Below are positions 43,370 to 51,641 of a DNA stretch of 64,000 bases, one piece after another. The stretch comes from Massilia aquatica (lineage in GTDB: Bacteria > Pseudomonadota > Gammaproteobacteria > Burkholderiales > Burkholderiaceae_D). Made by a program: the position numbers and the translations under genes. The notes under the pieces are model-generated. The model was not told the DNA's origin and made no database searches. It was given only the letters and a program-made list of their open reading frames with translations. Position 1 is the stretch's first letter, and every line of letters begins with the position of its first letter. The stretch is from NCBI RefSeq assembly GCF_011682045.1, contig NZ_VVIW01000028.1:24579-88578 (forward strand), in the 5' to 3' direction.

Positions 43370-43631
43370 TCGAGGACGATCGGATGAGCTGGTTCGAAGT
43401 GAGCCGTGAGACAGAATTCCTCGGAATCTCAAGCCGGTTAGCTCCGGTTCTTCGAGCTGCAACTTCCGCTTCGGGGCGGTTGCGGCCGGCGGCGCATGGT
43501 CGTGGCGAACTGAATCTACGTCAGTCAGCGGGCTAAAAAGGGCACGCGGCGATTGATGGAACGCGCTATCTTGAAAAATGCATAGCATATTCAGCCTTGC
43601 ATTCGCCGCTCGGACGCCACTAAAATATTGC

Positions 43632-44114
43632 ATGCTTATCCGACACTTCCAGCCTTCTGACGCCCCCGCGCTGCGCGCCGTTTTCCACGATTCCATCCAT
43701 GGCCTAGCCAGCGCAAACTACAGTGCCGCTCAACTGGATGCTTGGGCGCCTGCCGAGCATGATACGGATGGGTGGCTGCGCCGTATGGAGGCGATCGCGC
43801 CACTGGTCGCGGAAATCGAGGGCGAACCGGCTGGCTTTGCCGACCTGCAGACCGATGGCTACATCGACATGTTTTTCGTCTCACCGCGGCATGCCCGCCG
43901 TGGGGTTGGTACTGCACTCATGCGCCGCTTGCTGGACGCCGCCCGCGAGGCCGCTCTCGCATCCATCTATTCAAACGTGAGCTTGACCGCCGAGCCATTT
44001 TTTGCCCGGCACGGCTTCACGGTGGAGCGCTGCAATGAGGTCGCCGTGCGTGGGGCGGTGCTGAGGAACGCCACCATGCGGCGGCGTCTCGTGGAAACTC
44101 GGAGCCTTGATTAG
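43632..44114 (+). CDS. GNAT family N-acetyltransferase
   Basis: 160-aa acetyltransferase (MLIRHFQPSDAPALRAVF). The acetyl-CoA pyrophosphate-binding motif A is IDMFFVSPRHARRGVGTALMRRLLDAA (residues ~76-102), and FFARHGFTVE is motif B. Small-molecule acceptor unknown. ATG 43632 is chosen as the start of the conserved domain; the frame opens at 43578. The next small frame begins 139 bases downstream. Confidence 0.85.
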   Translation: MLIRHFQPSDAPALRAVFHDSIHGLASANYSAAQLDAWAPAEHDTDGWLRRMEAIAPLVAEIEGEPAGFADLQTDGYIDMFFVSPRHARRGVGTALMRRLLDAAREAALASIYSNVSLTAEPFFARHGFTVERCNEVAVRGAVLRNATMRRRLVETRSLD

Positions 44115-44253
44115 CGATCGTTGCAAGTGCCAACGTCCGCATTGGGGCGACAGCTGTCGAGATCGCAACATACCGCAGCTGTCGAGTACAATCGGCAGTT
44201 GTCGGTCAGAAACTGACGTTCCCGCATGCGTGAAAACGTCAACGAAAGCACAT

Positions 44254-44490
44254 ATGATCAACCAGTTTCTTCCCTCGATCGATGGGATGCGTGCCGATGG
44301 TGCGGTGCTCCTGCTGAAATGGGATGGCGAACGTTCGGCCAATCGCTGCACGGTCGTCATTACGAAAGTCGAGGTTGACTACATTTGGCGCCAGGATTCC
44401 GACGACATGGCGCAGTCGCTACGTACAGCGTTGGCTGATTACAGGCCTCCGCAGGGGATCTGGTTTCGGCTGCCGCCGGCCAGTTCGTAA
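44254..44490 (+). CDS. Small hypothetical protein
   Basis: 78-aa protein (MINQFLPSIDGMRADGAVLLLKWDGERSANRCTVVITK...) with a Trp-rich tail (GIWFRLPPASS). No signal peptide, membrane helix or known motif. ATG 44254 has a weak GAAAG upstream. A longer frame from 44107 overlaps the GNAT stop and contains repeat-like sequence, so the short form is preferred. It lies in an accessory region of small orphan genes. Confidence 0.5.
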   Translation: MINQFLPSIDGMRADGAVLLLKWDGERSANRCTVVITKVEVDYIWRQDSDDMAQSLRTALADYRPPQGIWFRLPPASS

Positions 44491-44517
44491 ATCTCTAGCC
44501 ACACTCTCATTCATAAA

Positions 44518-45114
44518 ATGTCCCGCAAATCGCCCAAGTCAGCCACGAGTTCAGGTCAATATGTACCGCACCCCCGTTACGGCTCGTCGCCACGTCCGTC
44601 TGGAGTGAAGATTTCCGAGACTGACCTTCGACTGGGCTTTTGGCGACTGCATGGAGATACCTTATTCCCTGAAACGGCTCTGATTGCGGATACCAGTAAG
44701 CAAAATTTTTCAATCTACCCAAGAAAATATTACGTCGATGCCCTGAGAAGCTGCCGTAGATGTCACCGTCCGTTTATTTTCTTCGCAAAAGAGCAGCGCT
44801 ATTGGTTTGAGACGCTGCGCTTCTTCGTGGATGCGGACTGCGTGCATTGTCCGGACTGCCGCCGTGAGTCGAGGACGGTGCAACGTCGATTGCGTAGGTA
44901 CTCCGACCTATTTGCAAAAAACGAACCGAGCCGCAAGGAATTGATGTTCCTGGTTGATGACGGCACCTACCTCCTCGCCCATGGCGTTCTTAAGAACTTG
45001 AGCAATCTTGGCTCGGTGAAGAATCGGGCAATGAAGGATATTTCAGAGTACCCAGGGATCGCCTGCCTCGCGGAAGCGATCAAAGCGGCACGGCATGTGC
45101 AGAGCGAGGCGTGA
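44518..45114 (+). CDS. Zinc-ribbon domain-containing protein
   Basis: 198-aa protein with a four-Cys zinc ribbon in the middle (CRRCHRPFIFFAKEQRYWFETL...CVHCPDC), matching the 'probable zinc-ribbon' (zf-trcl) family in which a Trp/Phe-rich segment separates the two CxxC pairs. The C-terminal third is helical (AMKDISEYPGIACLAEAIKAARHVQ). Function unknown; nucleic-acid or metal binding is possible. It starts 27 bases after the small gene before it and has lower GC than the rest of the window. Confidence 0.75.
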   Translation: MSRKSPKSATSSGQYVPHPRYGSSPRPSGVKISETDLRLGFWRLHGDTLFPETALIADTSKQNFSIYPRKYYVDALRSCRRCHRPFIFFAKEQRYWFETLRFFVDADCVHCPDCRRESRTVQRRLRRYSDLFAKNEPSRKELMFLVDDGTYLLAHGVLKNLSNLGSVKNRAMKDISEYPGIACLAEAIKAARHVQSEA

Positions 45115-45265
45115 TCAATTATTTCGCGGCCAAAGTTACCCAAACATCCGGTTGTGAGCAACACGAAGTGTATCAACTGCGGCATTGGGGCGACTACGGG
45201 CGTGGCCCTTGTTCTTAAGCATCCGTTTGCTCGGCCATTTCGAGAGCGTCATATAGAGTAAACAA

Positions 45266-45721
45266 ATGAAACAAAAAATTAAGCTCGTTATCTCATTGTT
45301 TGCCGCTGCACCTGCCTTCTGTTCAGCAGCGAATTGGCAGCTAGCCGTCATCACTGATAATGGAGGAAAATTTTATATTGACAGCGAGTCGATTACTAAG
45401 GTCGGACCGTATTACAAGGCGTGGTCAAAAGAAGAATACCTGACGCCGGACGAAACCAACTCCTTCCCGAAAAAGCAGTTCATGGGCGGAAAACTTCTGT
45501 GGTACTTCGATTGCAAGCGCAATTTATCGGCGCCCGTGCAGAGGGTTTTATACGCCGGACCTGGCGCTTCAGGAGACATTGTCGAGTCGCGGTCCAAAAA
45601 TTTTAGCCCTGATTTGCTGCGAGATGCTGCGCCGGAGACTGCGCACGAGGGATTACAGATGGCGGCCTGCGCTTCGCCAAAATACCGTGCCCTTTTGCAC
45701 AAACAACTGAGCGAGCAATAA
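45266..45721 (+). CDS. Exported protein, surface-adhesin-E-like
   Basis: 151-aa protein with a signal peptide (MKQKIKLVISLFAAAPAFCSA). The mature part (NWQLAVITDNGGKFYIDSESITKVGPYYKAWSKEEYL, then LLWYFDCKRNLSAPVQRVLY) resembles the 'surface-adhesin protein E'-like fold found in many small periplasmic proteins; two Cys may pair. Adhesin function is not implied. Low GC, AT-ending codons, and no operon partner. Confidence 0.72.
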   Translation: MKQKIKLVISLFAAAPAFCSAANWQLAVITDNGGKFYIDSESITKVGPYYKAWSKEEYLTPDETNSFPKKQFMGGKLLWYFDCKRNLSAPVQRVLYAGPGASGDIVESRSKNFSPDLLRDAAPETAHEGLQMAACASPKYRALLHKQLSEQ

Positions 45722-46155
45722 TTCCCCAGTTTTTGCGGTTTTAGGAGTTCCTGCTAGCAGCGTCGCGATTACCTGACTGGGCTCGAACATGCCGCAAATT
45801 TCCTCATGCAATCCTCCTACCGAAACCTTATCGTTTCCAAGAGCTTGCAATGCACTTCAAAAGGTAATCGCTGCTCGAGACAACGCACGGGAAAAAGTGT
45901 GAATTGCATCCTCGTACATTGCGATTTACATAGGCGATGTCCGCTTTGGGGCGTTACCGGTCATTCAAAGTTAATCCTGATCGTGCCATCTTCGGCTGAG
46001 ACGTTGAATTTTATGGAAAGCAAAATCAGGTCTGCGCCTTGCATGTACGGCGTTGTTCGACCGCAGCTTTGCATAACCACGCACTTTCCATAAGAATGGT
46101 GGTGCAAAGCTCTGCATAACCGTTCCACTGCACCTCAAACCTCTATTGTCAACGT
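45722..46155. other. Long intergenic region upstream of the LysR gene
   Basis: 434 bases without a supportable gene. It holds a degenerate repeat-like segment (GATGTCCGCTTTGGGGCG at 45936-45953) and, just before the LysR gene, a cluster of related motifs. CTTTGCATAACC (46067-46078) and CTCTGCATAACC (46110-46121) are direct repeats, and GCTTTGCA 46066-46073 is inverted as TGCAAAGC 46103-46110. The second cluster may be the LysR regulator's own binding region. Confidence 0.45.
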
Positions 46156-47049
46156 ATGTCCATGCCCGACCTGAACCTCCTGATTACCCTCGACGTGCTG
46201 CTGGCCGAAGGCAGCGTGGCGCGCGCCGCGCGCCGCTTGAACCTCAGCCCCTCGGCCATGAGCCGGGCGCTGGCGCGCCTGCGCGAGGCCACCGGCGACC
46301 CGCTGCTGGTACGCGCCGGACGCACCCTGGTGCCGACGCCACGCGCCATCGCGCTGCGCCAGCAGGTCAGCGAACTGGTGCACGACAGCGTGGCCGTGCT
46401 GCGTCCGGTCGGCACGCTCGACCTGGCCCAGCTTGCGCACACCTTCACCATCCGCACCAGGGAAGGGTTCGTGGAGAATTTCGGCGCCGAACTTATCAAG
46501 CGGGTGCGGGCCGACGCGCCCGGCGTGCGCCTGCGTTTCGTGCCCAAGCCCGACAAGGACAGCAGCGGCATGCGCGACGGCAGCGTCGACCTGGAAACCG
46601 GCGTCATCGGCAAGTCCAGCGGCCCGGAAATCCGCACCCAAGCCTTGTTCCGCGACCGTTTCGTGGCCGTCGTGCGCGCCGGCCACGCCCTGGCCGCAGG
46701 CGCGCTCACGCCCGCAAGCTATGCGGCCGGCGAGCACATCGCAGTATCGCGCCAGGGTGGCGAAAAAAACGTTGTCGACGACGCCCTGCTGGCGCTGGGA
46801 CTGGAACGCAAGGTTGTCGCCATGGTGGCCGGCTTTGCGCCCGCCCTGGCGCTGGCGCGCGCAAGCGATCTGATCGCTACCGTCCCGGAACGCCACACCG
46901 GCCTGCTGCGCGACGGCATGCACAGCCTCGCCCTGCCCTTTGCGCTGCCCGAATTCACGGTGTCGATGCTGTGGCATCCCCGGCTCGATGCCGATCCGGC
47001 CCAGCGCTGGCTGCGTGGGCACGTGCGCGACGTCTGCGGCCGCGGGTAA
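46156..47049 (+). CDS. LysR family transcriptional regulator
   Basis: 297-aa LysR-type regulator: N-terminal winged helix (LNLLITLDVLLAEGSVARAARRLNLSPSAMSRALARLREATGDPLLVRAGRTLVPT, ~6-62) and a C-terminal periplasmic-binding-protein-like co-inducer domain. The full HTH and length indicate an intact gene. LysR regulators usually act on a divergent neighbour, but upstream there is only a long gene-free stretch and an unrelated exported protein, so its target is unknown. ATG 46156 begins the standard domain. Confidence 0.9.
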   Translation: MSMPDLNLLITLDVLLAEGSVARAARRLNLSPSAMSRALARLREATGDPLLVRAGRTLVPTPRAIALRQQVSELVHDSVAVLRPVGTLDLAQLAHTFTIRTREGFVENFGAELIKRVRADAPGVRLRFVPKPDKDSSGMRDGSVDLETGVIGKSSGPEIRTQALFRDRFVAVVRAGHALAAGALTPASYAAGEHIAVSRQGGEKNVVDDALLALGLERKVVAMVAGFAPALALARASDLIATVPERHTGLLRDGMHSLALPFALPEFTVSMLWHPRLDADPAQRWLRGHVRDVCGRG

Positions 47050-47054
47050 GCCGG

Positions 47055-47873
47055 TTACGGGATCAGGTCGCACTCGACCAGCTTGCTGCCTCTTTTCCTG
47101 AGCTCGACATGGGTCACCTTGCCGTGCGCATCGAGCTCAATGGCAAAACCCCGGTCATCCGGCGTCGTTCCGGAATAAGAAAAACTCTTCCCAGGCATCA
47201 TCATCAGGTAATCGTGTTCCAGCGTGCTCAAATCGTAGCTCTGCGCGCCGATCGTCAAGGCGCCATTGGCGATGACATAGTCAGCCTGCTCGGACTTGCG
47301 GGTTTTCCGGTTGCGGCACGTCATCCTGTTCTTTGCATCGAGCAAACCGGCATACTGGGCATAGATGCTGCGCGTACCGGGCCGTACCTTGGTGGCGAGC
47401 CGGCACTCGATCTCGGCAACCCCGGCGCGCTTGACCCCGTCCTGAAACTCGTGGACGCCAAAAATGTACTTGTCAACGTAGACGGTCACCGACAGCAAAG
47501 ATTCACCGCTGACTTCGCGCGACAGGCCGATCGAGGCCACCGTTCCACGCCGCAAATCGGCCGTGATACTACCGGCCCGCATCATGCCGTCCGCAGTGAC
47601 GATCAGCGGCCCGAGTTTTTTCGGGACCGGATCGGGCGGAATCTGCATCGACTCGCACTGGGTAGCGTAGTTTCCCGCCGCAGCAGCCAGGATCGGCGCC
47701 CAAACATCGAGTCTCGCCTCTTCCGGCTTGCTGGCCGGCGCTGTCGGGAGGGCAGGCGCGGCGACGGCGTCGTCTGCCGCCGCCACCTGCCGTGCCTTGT
47801 CGCCGCATGCGGTCAATAGCATCAGGACCGCTAAACAGATCACTGGCGCATGGCGTCGACGGGGCTTGGGCAT
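47055..47873 (-). CDS. Lipoprotein, paralogue family B (copy 1)
   Basis: 272-aa lipoprotein: MPKPRRRHAPVICLAVLMLLTACGDK, lipobox Cys at 23. The mature body contains DVWAPILAAAAGNYATQCESMQIPPDPVPKKLGPLIVTADG, IECRLATKVRPGTRSIYAQYAGLLDAKNRMTCR, and DLSTLEHDYLMMMPGKSFSYSG. The same landmarks appear in the protein at 50200-51036, so these are paralogues 2.3 kb apart. The shared QCESM..PP.P, ECRLA..V and TCR elements put conserved Cys in similar places. Function unknown. ATG 47873 is preferred for the signal peptide. It converges on the LysR gene, five bases between stops. Confidence 0.75.
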   Translation of the reverse strand: MPKPRRRHAPVICLAVLMLLTACGDKARQVAAADDAVAAPALPTAPASKPEEARLDVWAPILAAAAGNYATQCESMQIPPDPVPKKLGPLIVTADGMMRAGSITADLRRGTVASIGLSREVSGESLLSVTVYVDKYIFGVHEFQDGVKRAGVAEIECRLATKVRPGTRSIYAQYAGLLDAKNRMTCRNRKTRKSEQADYVIANGALTIGAQSYDLSTLEHDYLMMMPGKSFSYSGTTPDDRGFAIELDAHGKVTHVELRKRGSKLVECDLIP

Positions 47874-48126
47874 AAAAATCTCGGCAAAAACTAGAAAAGT
47901 GGACGGCACGGCATGTGCGCGGAGCGGGAATTGTACCGGATGCCCGCCTTATTGTAATTTAACTAAGAATGTCATTTGCCATCGTTGCTGATCCTGCCTG
48001 CTCCGCCGGGACGAATTCAGCCAGGCGCGGCGCCAGCCCTGAGGCGCAGCGGCGCGATGGCGCTGGTGCGCCAGTCTTGCCGTGTTCGTTTATAGTGCTG
48101 TTCACGATCCGAACCCCTTGCCAATC

Positions 48127-48753
48127 ATGCCACTCAGACAGCACCTCACCACACTCGCCGACGGTCAACCGTACCGCCATGCCGTGTTCTACAAGCTTCC
48201 CGGCGGGCTGCGCTTTCGCATGGCCGAGGGCGGCGGGCATTTCGCCGGCGTCCTGACGGCGGTGCGCAAGGCCACCATCGTCTGCGAAGACGTGTTCGCC
48301 GGCGCCGATACCATCCTGGTGCATCTGCAACGTTATGCCACGGCCAACCGGTTCGACCTGCGCCCGACGCTCAAACAGCTCAGGTTGGCTGGCATCGCCC
48401 TTCCGCGTGCGCGCGAGATCTGGACCGAACCGGTGCCGCGCAGCGATCCGGACGACGATGACAGCTGGTGGCTCAATGCGCTCTTCGAACTGCCCAGGTC
48501 ACACCTGGCCAGCCTGCTGTGGTGCGCGTTTGCCAAGGACATGTGGGAGTTGCAGCCCAACCCGCATTGCCAGGTCTACCTGATCAACCCGGCGACAGGG
48601 CTCATGGCGCATTCCTATGACGACCGGGGCATGGACGTGGTCGGCACCAGTCACGAGGCGCTGCGGCAGATTTACACCGCGCATCATGCCTGGCTGCTCG
48701 AGTACGACCTCGAAACGATGGACCGCAGTTTCGCCACCCCGCCTTCCGCCTGA
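48127..48753 (+). CDS. DUF3885-type protein
   Basis: 208-aa soluble protein. The second half (WWLNALFELPRSHLASLLWCAFAKDMWELQPNPHCQVYLINPATGLMAHSYDDRGMDVVG) matches the DUF3885 pattern (a Tyr-Asp-Asp-Arg-Gly-Asp/Met-Asp stretch near the C-terminus). Function unknown. ATG 48127 is the only start that avoids an implausible N-terminal extension into the intergenic region. Upstream 253 bases carry no gene. Confidence 0.7.
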   Translation: MPLRQHLTTLADGQPYRHAVFYKLPGGLRFRMAEGGGHFAGVLTAVRKATIVCEDVFAGADTILVHLQRYATANRFDLRPTLKQLRLAGIALPRAREIWTEPVPRSDPDDDDSWWLNALFELPRSHLASLLWCAFAKDMWELQPNPHCQVYLINPATGLMAHSYDDRGMDVVGTSHEALRQIYTAHHAWLLEYDLETMDRSFATPPSA

Positions 48754-48793
48754 AATCCTTTCTTGAGGTACCAAAAACCACAGCGCGAAAATA

Positions 48794-48811
48794 TATATAA
48801 GCGCTTATATA
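48794..48811. promoter_or_regulatory. Perfect 18-bp palindrome at the MarR gene promoter
   Basis: TATATAAGCGCTTATATA is a perfect inverted repeat centred on GCGC. It ends 20 bases before the MarR start codon at 48832 and overlaps a -10-like TATAAT (48808-48813). Such sites are typical of MarR autorepression. Confidence 0.75.
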
Positions 48812-48831
48812 ATAGATGCTAAGATAGCTAC

Positions 48832-49305
48832 ATGAAACAAGGACTTGGAACGCAATTGCGGCACCTGATCGAACTCCTGGACGGCGCCGTCCTGCAAGCG
48901 TATGTGGAGGCGGGCCTCGATTACCGGCCGCGCTACACGCCTGTGATGCGGGTGCTGGCGCAGCAGCCAAGCGCGACCATCGGCCAGTTGGCCGAGCTGG
49001 CCGGCATCACGCAGCCGGCGGCGACGCAGACGGTGGCGCTGATGAAAAAGGAAGGCATCCTGCTGGTCGTGGCCGGTGGTGAAGATGGACGCCAGCGCGT
49101 CGTGCGCCTGAGCCCGCAGGGCGAGCAACTGCTGCCGCGCCTGCAAGCGTGCTGGCAGGCGACCAGAAACGCCGCCGACAGCCTCGATGCGGAACTCGAC
49201 TACCCCTTGTCCGGCTGCCTGGCGCAAGCCATTGCCGCACTCGGACAGCGCTCCTTCGGTGCGCGTATTGAAGAAGCCAACCAGAAAACCCGTTCAACCA
49301 CCTGA
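48832..49305 (+). CDS. MarR family transcriptional regulator
   Basis: 157-aa winged-helix regulator. The HTH and wing are visible as SATIGQLAELAGITQPAATQTVALMKKEGILLVVAGGEDGRQRVVRLSPQGEQLLPRL (~45-105), flanked by dimerisation helices. Such proteins are usually dimeric repressors released by small aromatic or redox ligands. The 18-bp palindrome in its promoter suggests autoregulation, and the CPBP protease gene starts 12 bases after its stop, so the two form an operon. Length fits the family. Confidence 0.9.
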   Translation: MKQGLGTQLRHLIELLDGAVLQAYVEAGLDYRPRYTPVMRVLAQQPSATIGQLAELAGITQPAATQTVALMKKEGILLVVAGGEDGRQRVVRLSPQGEQLLPRLQACWQATRNAADSLDAELDYPLSGCLAQAIAALGQRSFGARIEEANQKTRSTT

Positions 49306-49317
49306 CGAAAGCGATGT

Positions 49318-50193
49318 ATGGAACAGTCCCTGAGCATGCCGAGCGACAAACCAAACCTGACAGCGCGCCTGATGGCGCATCCCGTAGTCCGCATCGTGCT
49401 GGGCATCGTGCTCACCTTCGGCGCCGTCCCATTGGTGATGATCGCCGCGTCCAAGCTGGTGGAAAAACCCTACCGCATCGTCTGGCCGCAATTGCTGGCC
49501 GCCGTGCTGGTGTGGTTCGGCTACCGTTTTTATGTGCGCCGCATCGAGCAGCGCCAGCCGACAGAACTGGCCATGGCGGGCATGGGCAGGGAACTCGGCC
49601 TCGGCCTGCTGATCGGCGCCGGGCTGGTGGGCCTCACCTTCGCCACCCTGGCGGCGCTGGGCGTGTACCGCTTCGGCGGGGTCAATTCCCCTGGCACGGT
49701 GCTCATGCTGGTGCCGCTGGCCGAGCTGGTGCTGGTCGGCATGGCCGAAGAGATGATATTTCGCGGCATTATTTTCGGCGTGGTCCAACGTTCGCTGGGC
49801 AGCAAGGCCGCCATCGTTATCTCGGCGTTGCTGTTCGGGCTGGCGCATATGCCAAACGACGGCGTGTCGGTCCTGGCGATCGCGGTGATTGCCGCGTATG
49901 CCGTCATGCAGGCCGCGTTGTACATGAAGACGCGCCGCCTGTGGATCTGCATTGGCACCCATGTGGCGTGGAACTACTGCGTCAGCCAGGTGTTTTCGTC
50001 GACCGTATCCGGCCATGCCGCTGGCAGCGGACTGCTGCGCGGCGAGCTGGCCGGCAATAGCTTGCTGACCGGCGGCGCCTTCGGTGTCGAAGCCTCGCTG
50101 GTGTCGCTGGTCCTGATCAGCACTGTTGCGGTGTTCTGCCTGTATTCCCATGCTGTTCGGCGTCCGGCGCTCGCTCCTGCTGCGAACGGCTGA
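49318..50193 (+). CDS. CPBP family intramembrane glutamic endopeptidase
   Basis: 291-aa protein with about eight hydrophobic segments. CPBP (ABI/Rce1-type) motif 1 is EEMIFRG, motif 2/3 is FGLAHMPND and motif 4 is HVAWNYC, supplying the Glu and His of the proposed active site. Known members cleave prenylated proteins or confer bacteriocin self-immunity. Co-transcribed with the MarR gene, so its expression is probably inducible. ATG 49318 lies 12 bases after the MarR stop. Confidence 0.9.
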   Translation: MEQSLSMPSDKPNLTARLMAHPVVRIVLGIVLTFGAVPLVMIAASKLVEKPYRIVWPQLLAAVLVWFGYRFYVRRIEQRQPTELAMAGMGRELGLGLLIGAGLVGLTFATLAALGVYRFGGVNSPGTVLMLVPLAELVLVGMAEEMIFRGIIFGVVQRSLGSKAAIVISALLFGLAHMPNDGVSVLAIAVIAAYAVMQAALYMKTRRLWICIGTHVAWNYCVSQVFSSTVSGHAAGSGLLRGELAGNSLLTGGAFGVEASLVSLVLISTVAVFCLYSHAVRRPALAPAANG

Positions 50194-50199
50194 CGACGA

Positions 50200-51036
50200 T
50201 CAGGCTGGCGTATCAGGCGATGACGGCAAGGGGGTGCATTTGATCAGGTTTCCGCCCATCTTCCTCATCTCAAGAGCCTTGGTTTTGCCATGGGCATCGA
50301 GGTCAAGGTGAAAGCTGCTGGCATCGTCGGATTGTCCCATATAAACAAAACGCTTTCCGGGCCACATGATGAGGGTTTCGCTTTTCAGCGTGCTCAAGTC
50401 AAAACGCGTTGTCCCGATTGTGAACAAGCCGTTGTCCATCTGGTAGTCAGCCTTGGTGACTTTGCGCGTCCGCGTGTGCCGGCATGTCAGCTTGCCCGCG
50501 GCATCGAAATAGCCGGCTAGCTGGGAATAGATGGTCCTGGTGCTCGGCGGAACCTTCTCGGCAAGACGGCATTCGAAACTATTGGGCCTGGTTCCGAACG
50601 CGGCTTGCTTGGTGCCGTCTTCCTGCTCAACCATGCCCAACGAGACCGTGTCGGAAGAGACGCTTAAGGACATCCGGTGCACGCCGCTCATTTCCCGCGA
50701 CCGCCGGACTGAAACCACGTTCGCGGGCCTGATGTTGCCGGTGATGTCGCCGGCGCGCAGCGAGCCATCCGCAGCGATGAGCAGCGGTCCATTTTCCTTC
50801 GCTACCGGTTCAGGAGGAATACTCATCGATTCGCACTGTGCCACATAGTTTCCTGCCGCGACAGCGAGAAACGGCGCCCACAGGTCAGTCCCCGTTGCAG
50901 TCGACGTGCCGCCGGGCACGCTCCGGACCGCCGTCCCGGCCGGTTCGACGTCAGTGGAGGAGGCATGGCAGGAGGTCGAGACCAGCGCGATGGATAAAAA
51001 CGTCAACAGCGCACTGTGCTGATGGAGCATAGGCAT
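50200..51036 (-). CDS. Lipoprotein-like exported protein, paralogue family B (copy 2)
   Basis: 278-aa protein with an N-terminal export signal (SALLTFLSIALVSTSCHASS; Cys at ~22 fits a lipobox less well). It shares with the 47055-47873 protein: LWAPFLAVAAGNYVAQCESMSIPPEPVAKENGPLLIAADGSLRAGDITG, FECRLAEKVPPSTRTIYSQLAGYFDAAGKLTCR, and FDLSTLKSETLIMWPGKRFVYMG. The two are clear paralogues of unknown function. GGAG lies eight bases before ATG 51036; the downstream ATG at 51030 is possible. It converges on the CPBP gene with six bases between stops. Confidence 0.75.
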   Translation of the reverse strand: MPMLHQHSALLTFLSIALVSTSCHASSTDVEPAGTAVRSVPGGTSTATGTDLWAPFLAVAAGNYVAQCESMSIPPEPVAKENGPLLIAADGSLRAGDITGNIRPANVVSVRRSREMSGVHRMSLSVSSDTVSLGMVEQEDGTKQAAFGTRPNSFECRLAEKVPPSTRTIYSQLAGYFDAAGKLTCRHTRTRKVTKADYQMDNGLFTIGTTRFDLSTLKSETLIMWPGKRFVYMGQSDDASSFHLDLDAHGKTKALEMRKMGGNLIKCTPLPSSPDTPA

Positions 51037-51053
51037 TGAATATCTCCGGGAAA

Positions 51054-51446
51054 TCACGAAGACTTAACGACATTTAAATTGCAACGCATCAATCGTGTTC
51101 TGACCCTACCGATCGAGTCTTCCACAAGTTTCGCATAGCCGTCAGTCCCGCCATTGCTCTTCTTCCCGGTATTAAAACCAATTTTCACGAGAGCTCTGCT
51201 GAATTCTCCCGCATCCGATATCCCACGCAATTTGTCACCGTAGCTTTTGGCGAAGGAATCACACGCAACGCTAAAGTTCGGGAACACCGCCATTTTCACC
51301 TTTGGATCAAGTAGCGCTGTAATAGTGCCAATCTGAAAATACGCAGGTGCGTGCATCGAAAAGAAATTCATGCCTTTTTCAGCAAATCGGCCTTCCCCAT
51401 GTCTGCACTCGTGTGCAGCCAGGCCAAGGATATTCTCGGTGGGCAT
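51054..51446 (-). CDS. Truncated glucosaminidase-like protein
   Basis: 130 codons, related to the glucosaminidase family (LGLAAHECRHGEGRFAEKGMNFFSMHAP, then ALVKIGFNTGKKSNGGTDGYAKLVEDSI), which hydrolyses peptidoglycan glycan strands; AHE supplies the likely catalytic Glu. The same frame continues upstream to 51509 with homologous-looking residues (GKFFVALHQQDAKELADKLHM), then meets a stop at 51510-51512 without a start codon. A full-length gene would be longer, so this is probably a 5'-truncated remnant of a wall-hydrolase or effector gene. It ends at the start of the family-B gene. Confidence 0.6.
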   Translation of the reverse strand: MPTENILGLAAHECRHGEGRFAEKGMNFFSMHAPAYFQIGTITALLDPKVKMAVFPNFSVACDSFAKSYGDKLRGISDAGEFSRALVKIGFNTGKKSNGGTDGYAKLVEDSIGRVRTRLMRCNLNVVKSS

Positions 51447-51607
51447 ATGGAGTTTATCAGCAAGTTCCTTGGCATCTTGCTGGTGAAGCGCGACGAAGAA
51501 TTTGCCATGTTAAGCCTTGGTATAAATTATTTAAAGATGCAATTTTATCACCATTGGCCAATGGGTTGCGCTGTACATTCGGTTGGCCCAGCACTTTAAT
51601 ATGGCGG

Positions 51608-51633
51608 TATACGGGACGATATATTCCAGTATA
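51608..51633. promoter_or_regulatory. Inverted repeat upstream of the XRE-cupin regulator
   Basis: TATACGGGA (51608-51616) and TCCAGTATA (51625-51633) form an inverted repeat with one mismatch and an eight-base spacer, nine bases before ATG 51642. Position and shape fit a self-operator. Confidence 0.5.
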
Positions 51634-51641
51634 GTGTCAGC

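Noticed and set aside
45806..46093. 95-codon plus-strand frame in the region before LysR.
   Set aside because: No ribosome-binding site, irregular translation, and it runs through the repeated motifs.
46146..47819. 557-codon plus-strand frame spanning the LysR gene and the family-B lipoprotein.
   Set aside because: Wrong frame of LysR joined to antisense of the lipoprotein; Arg/Ala-rich low-complexity translation.
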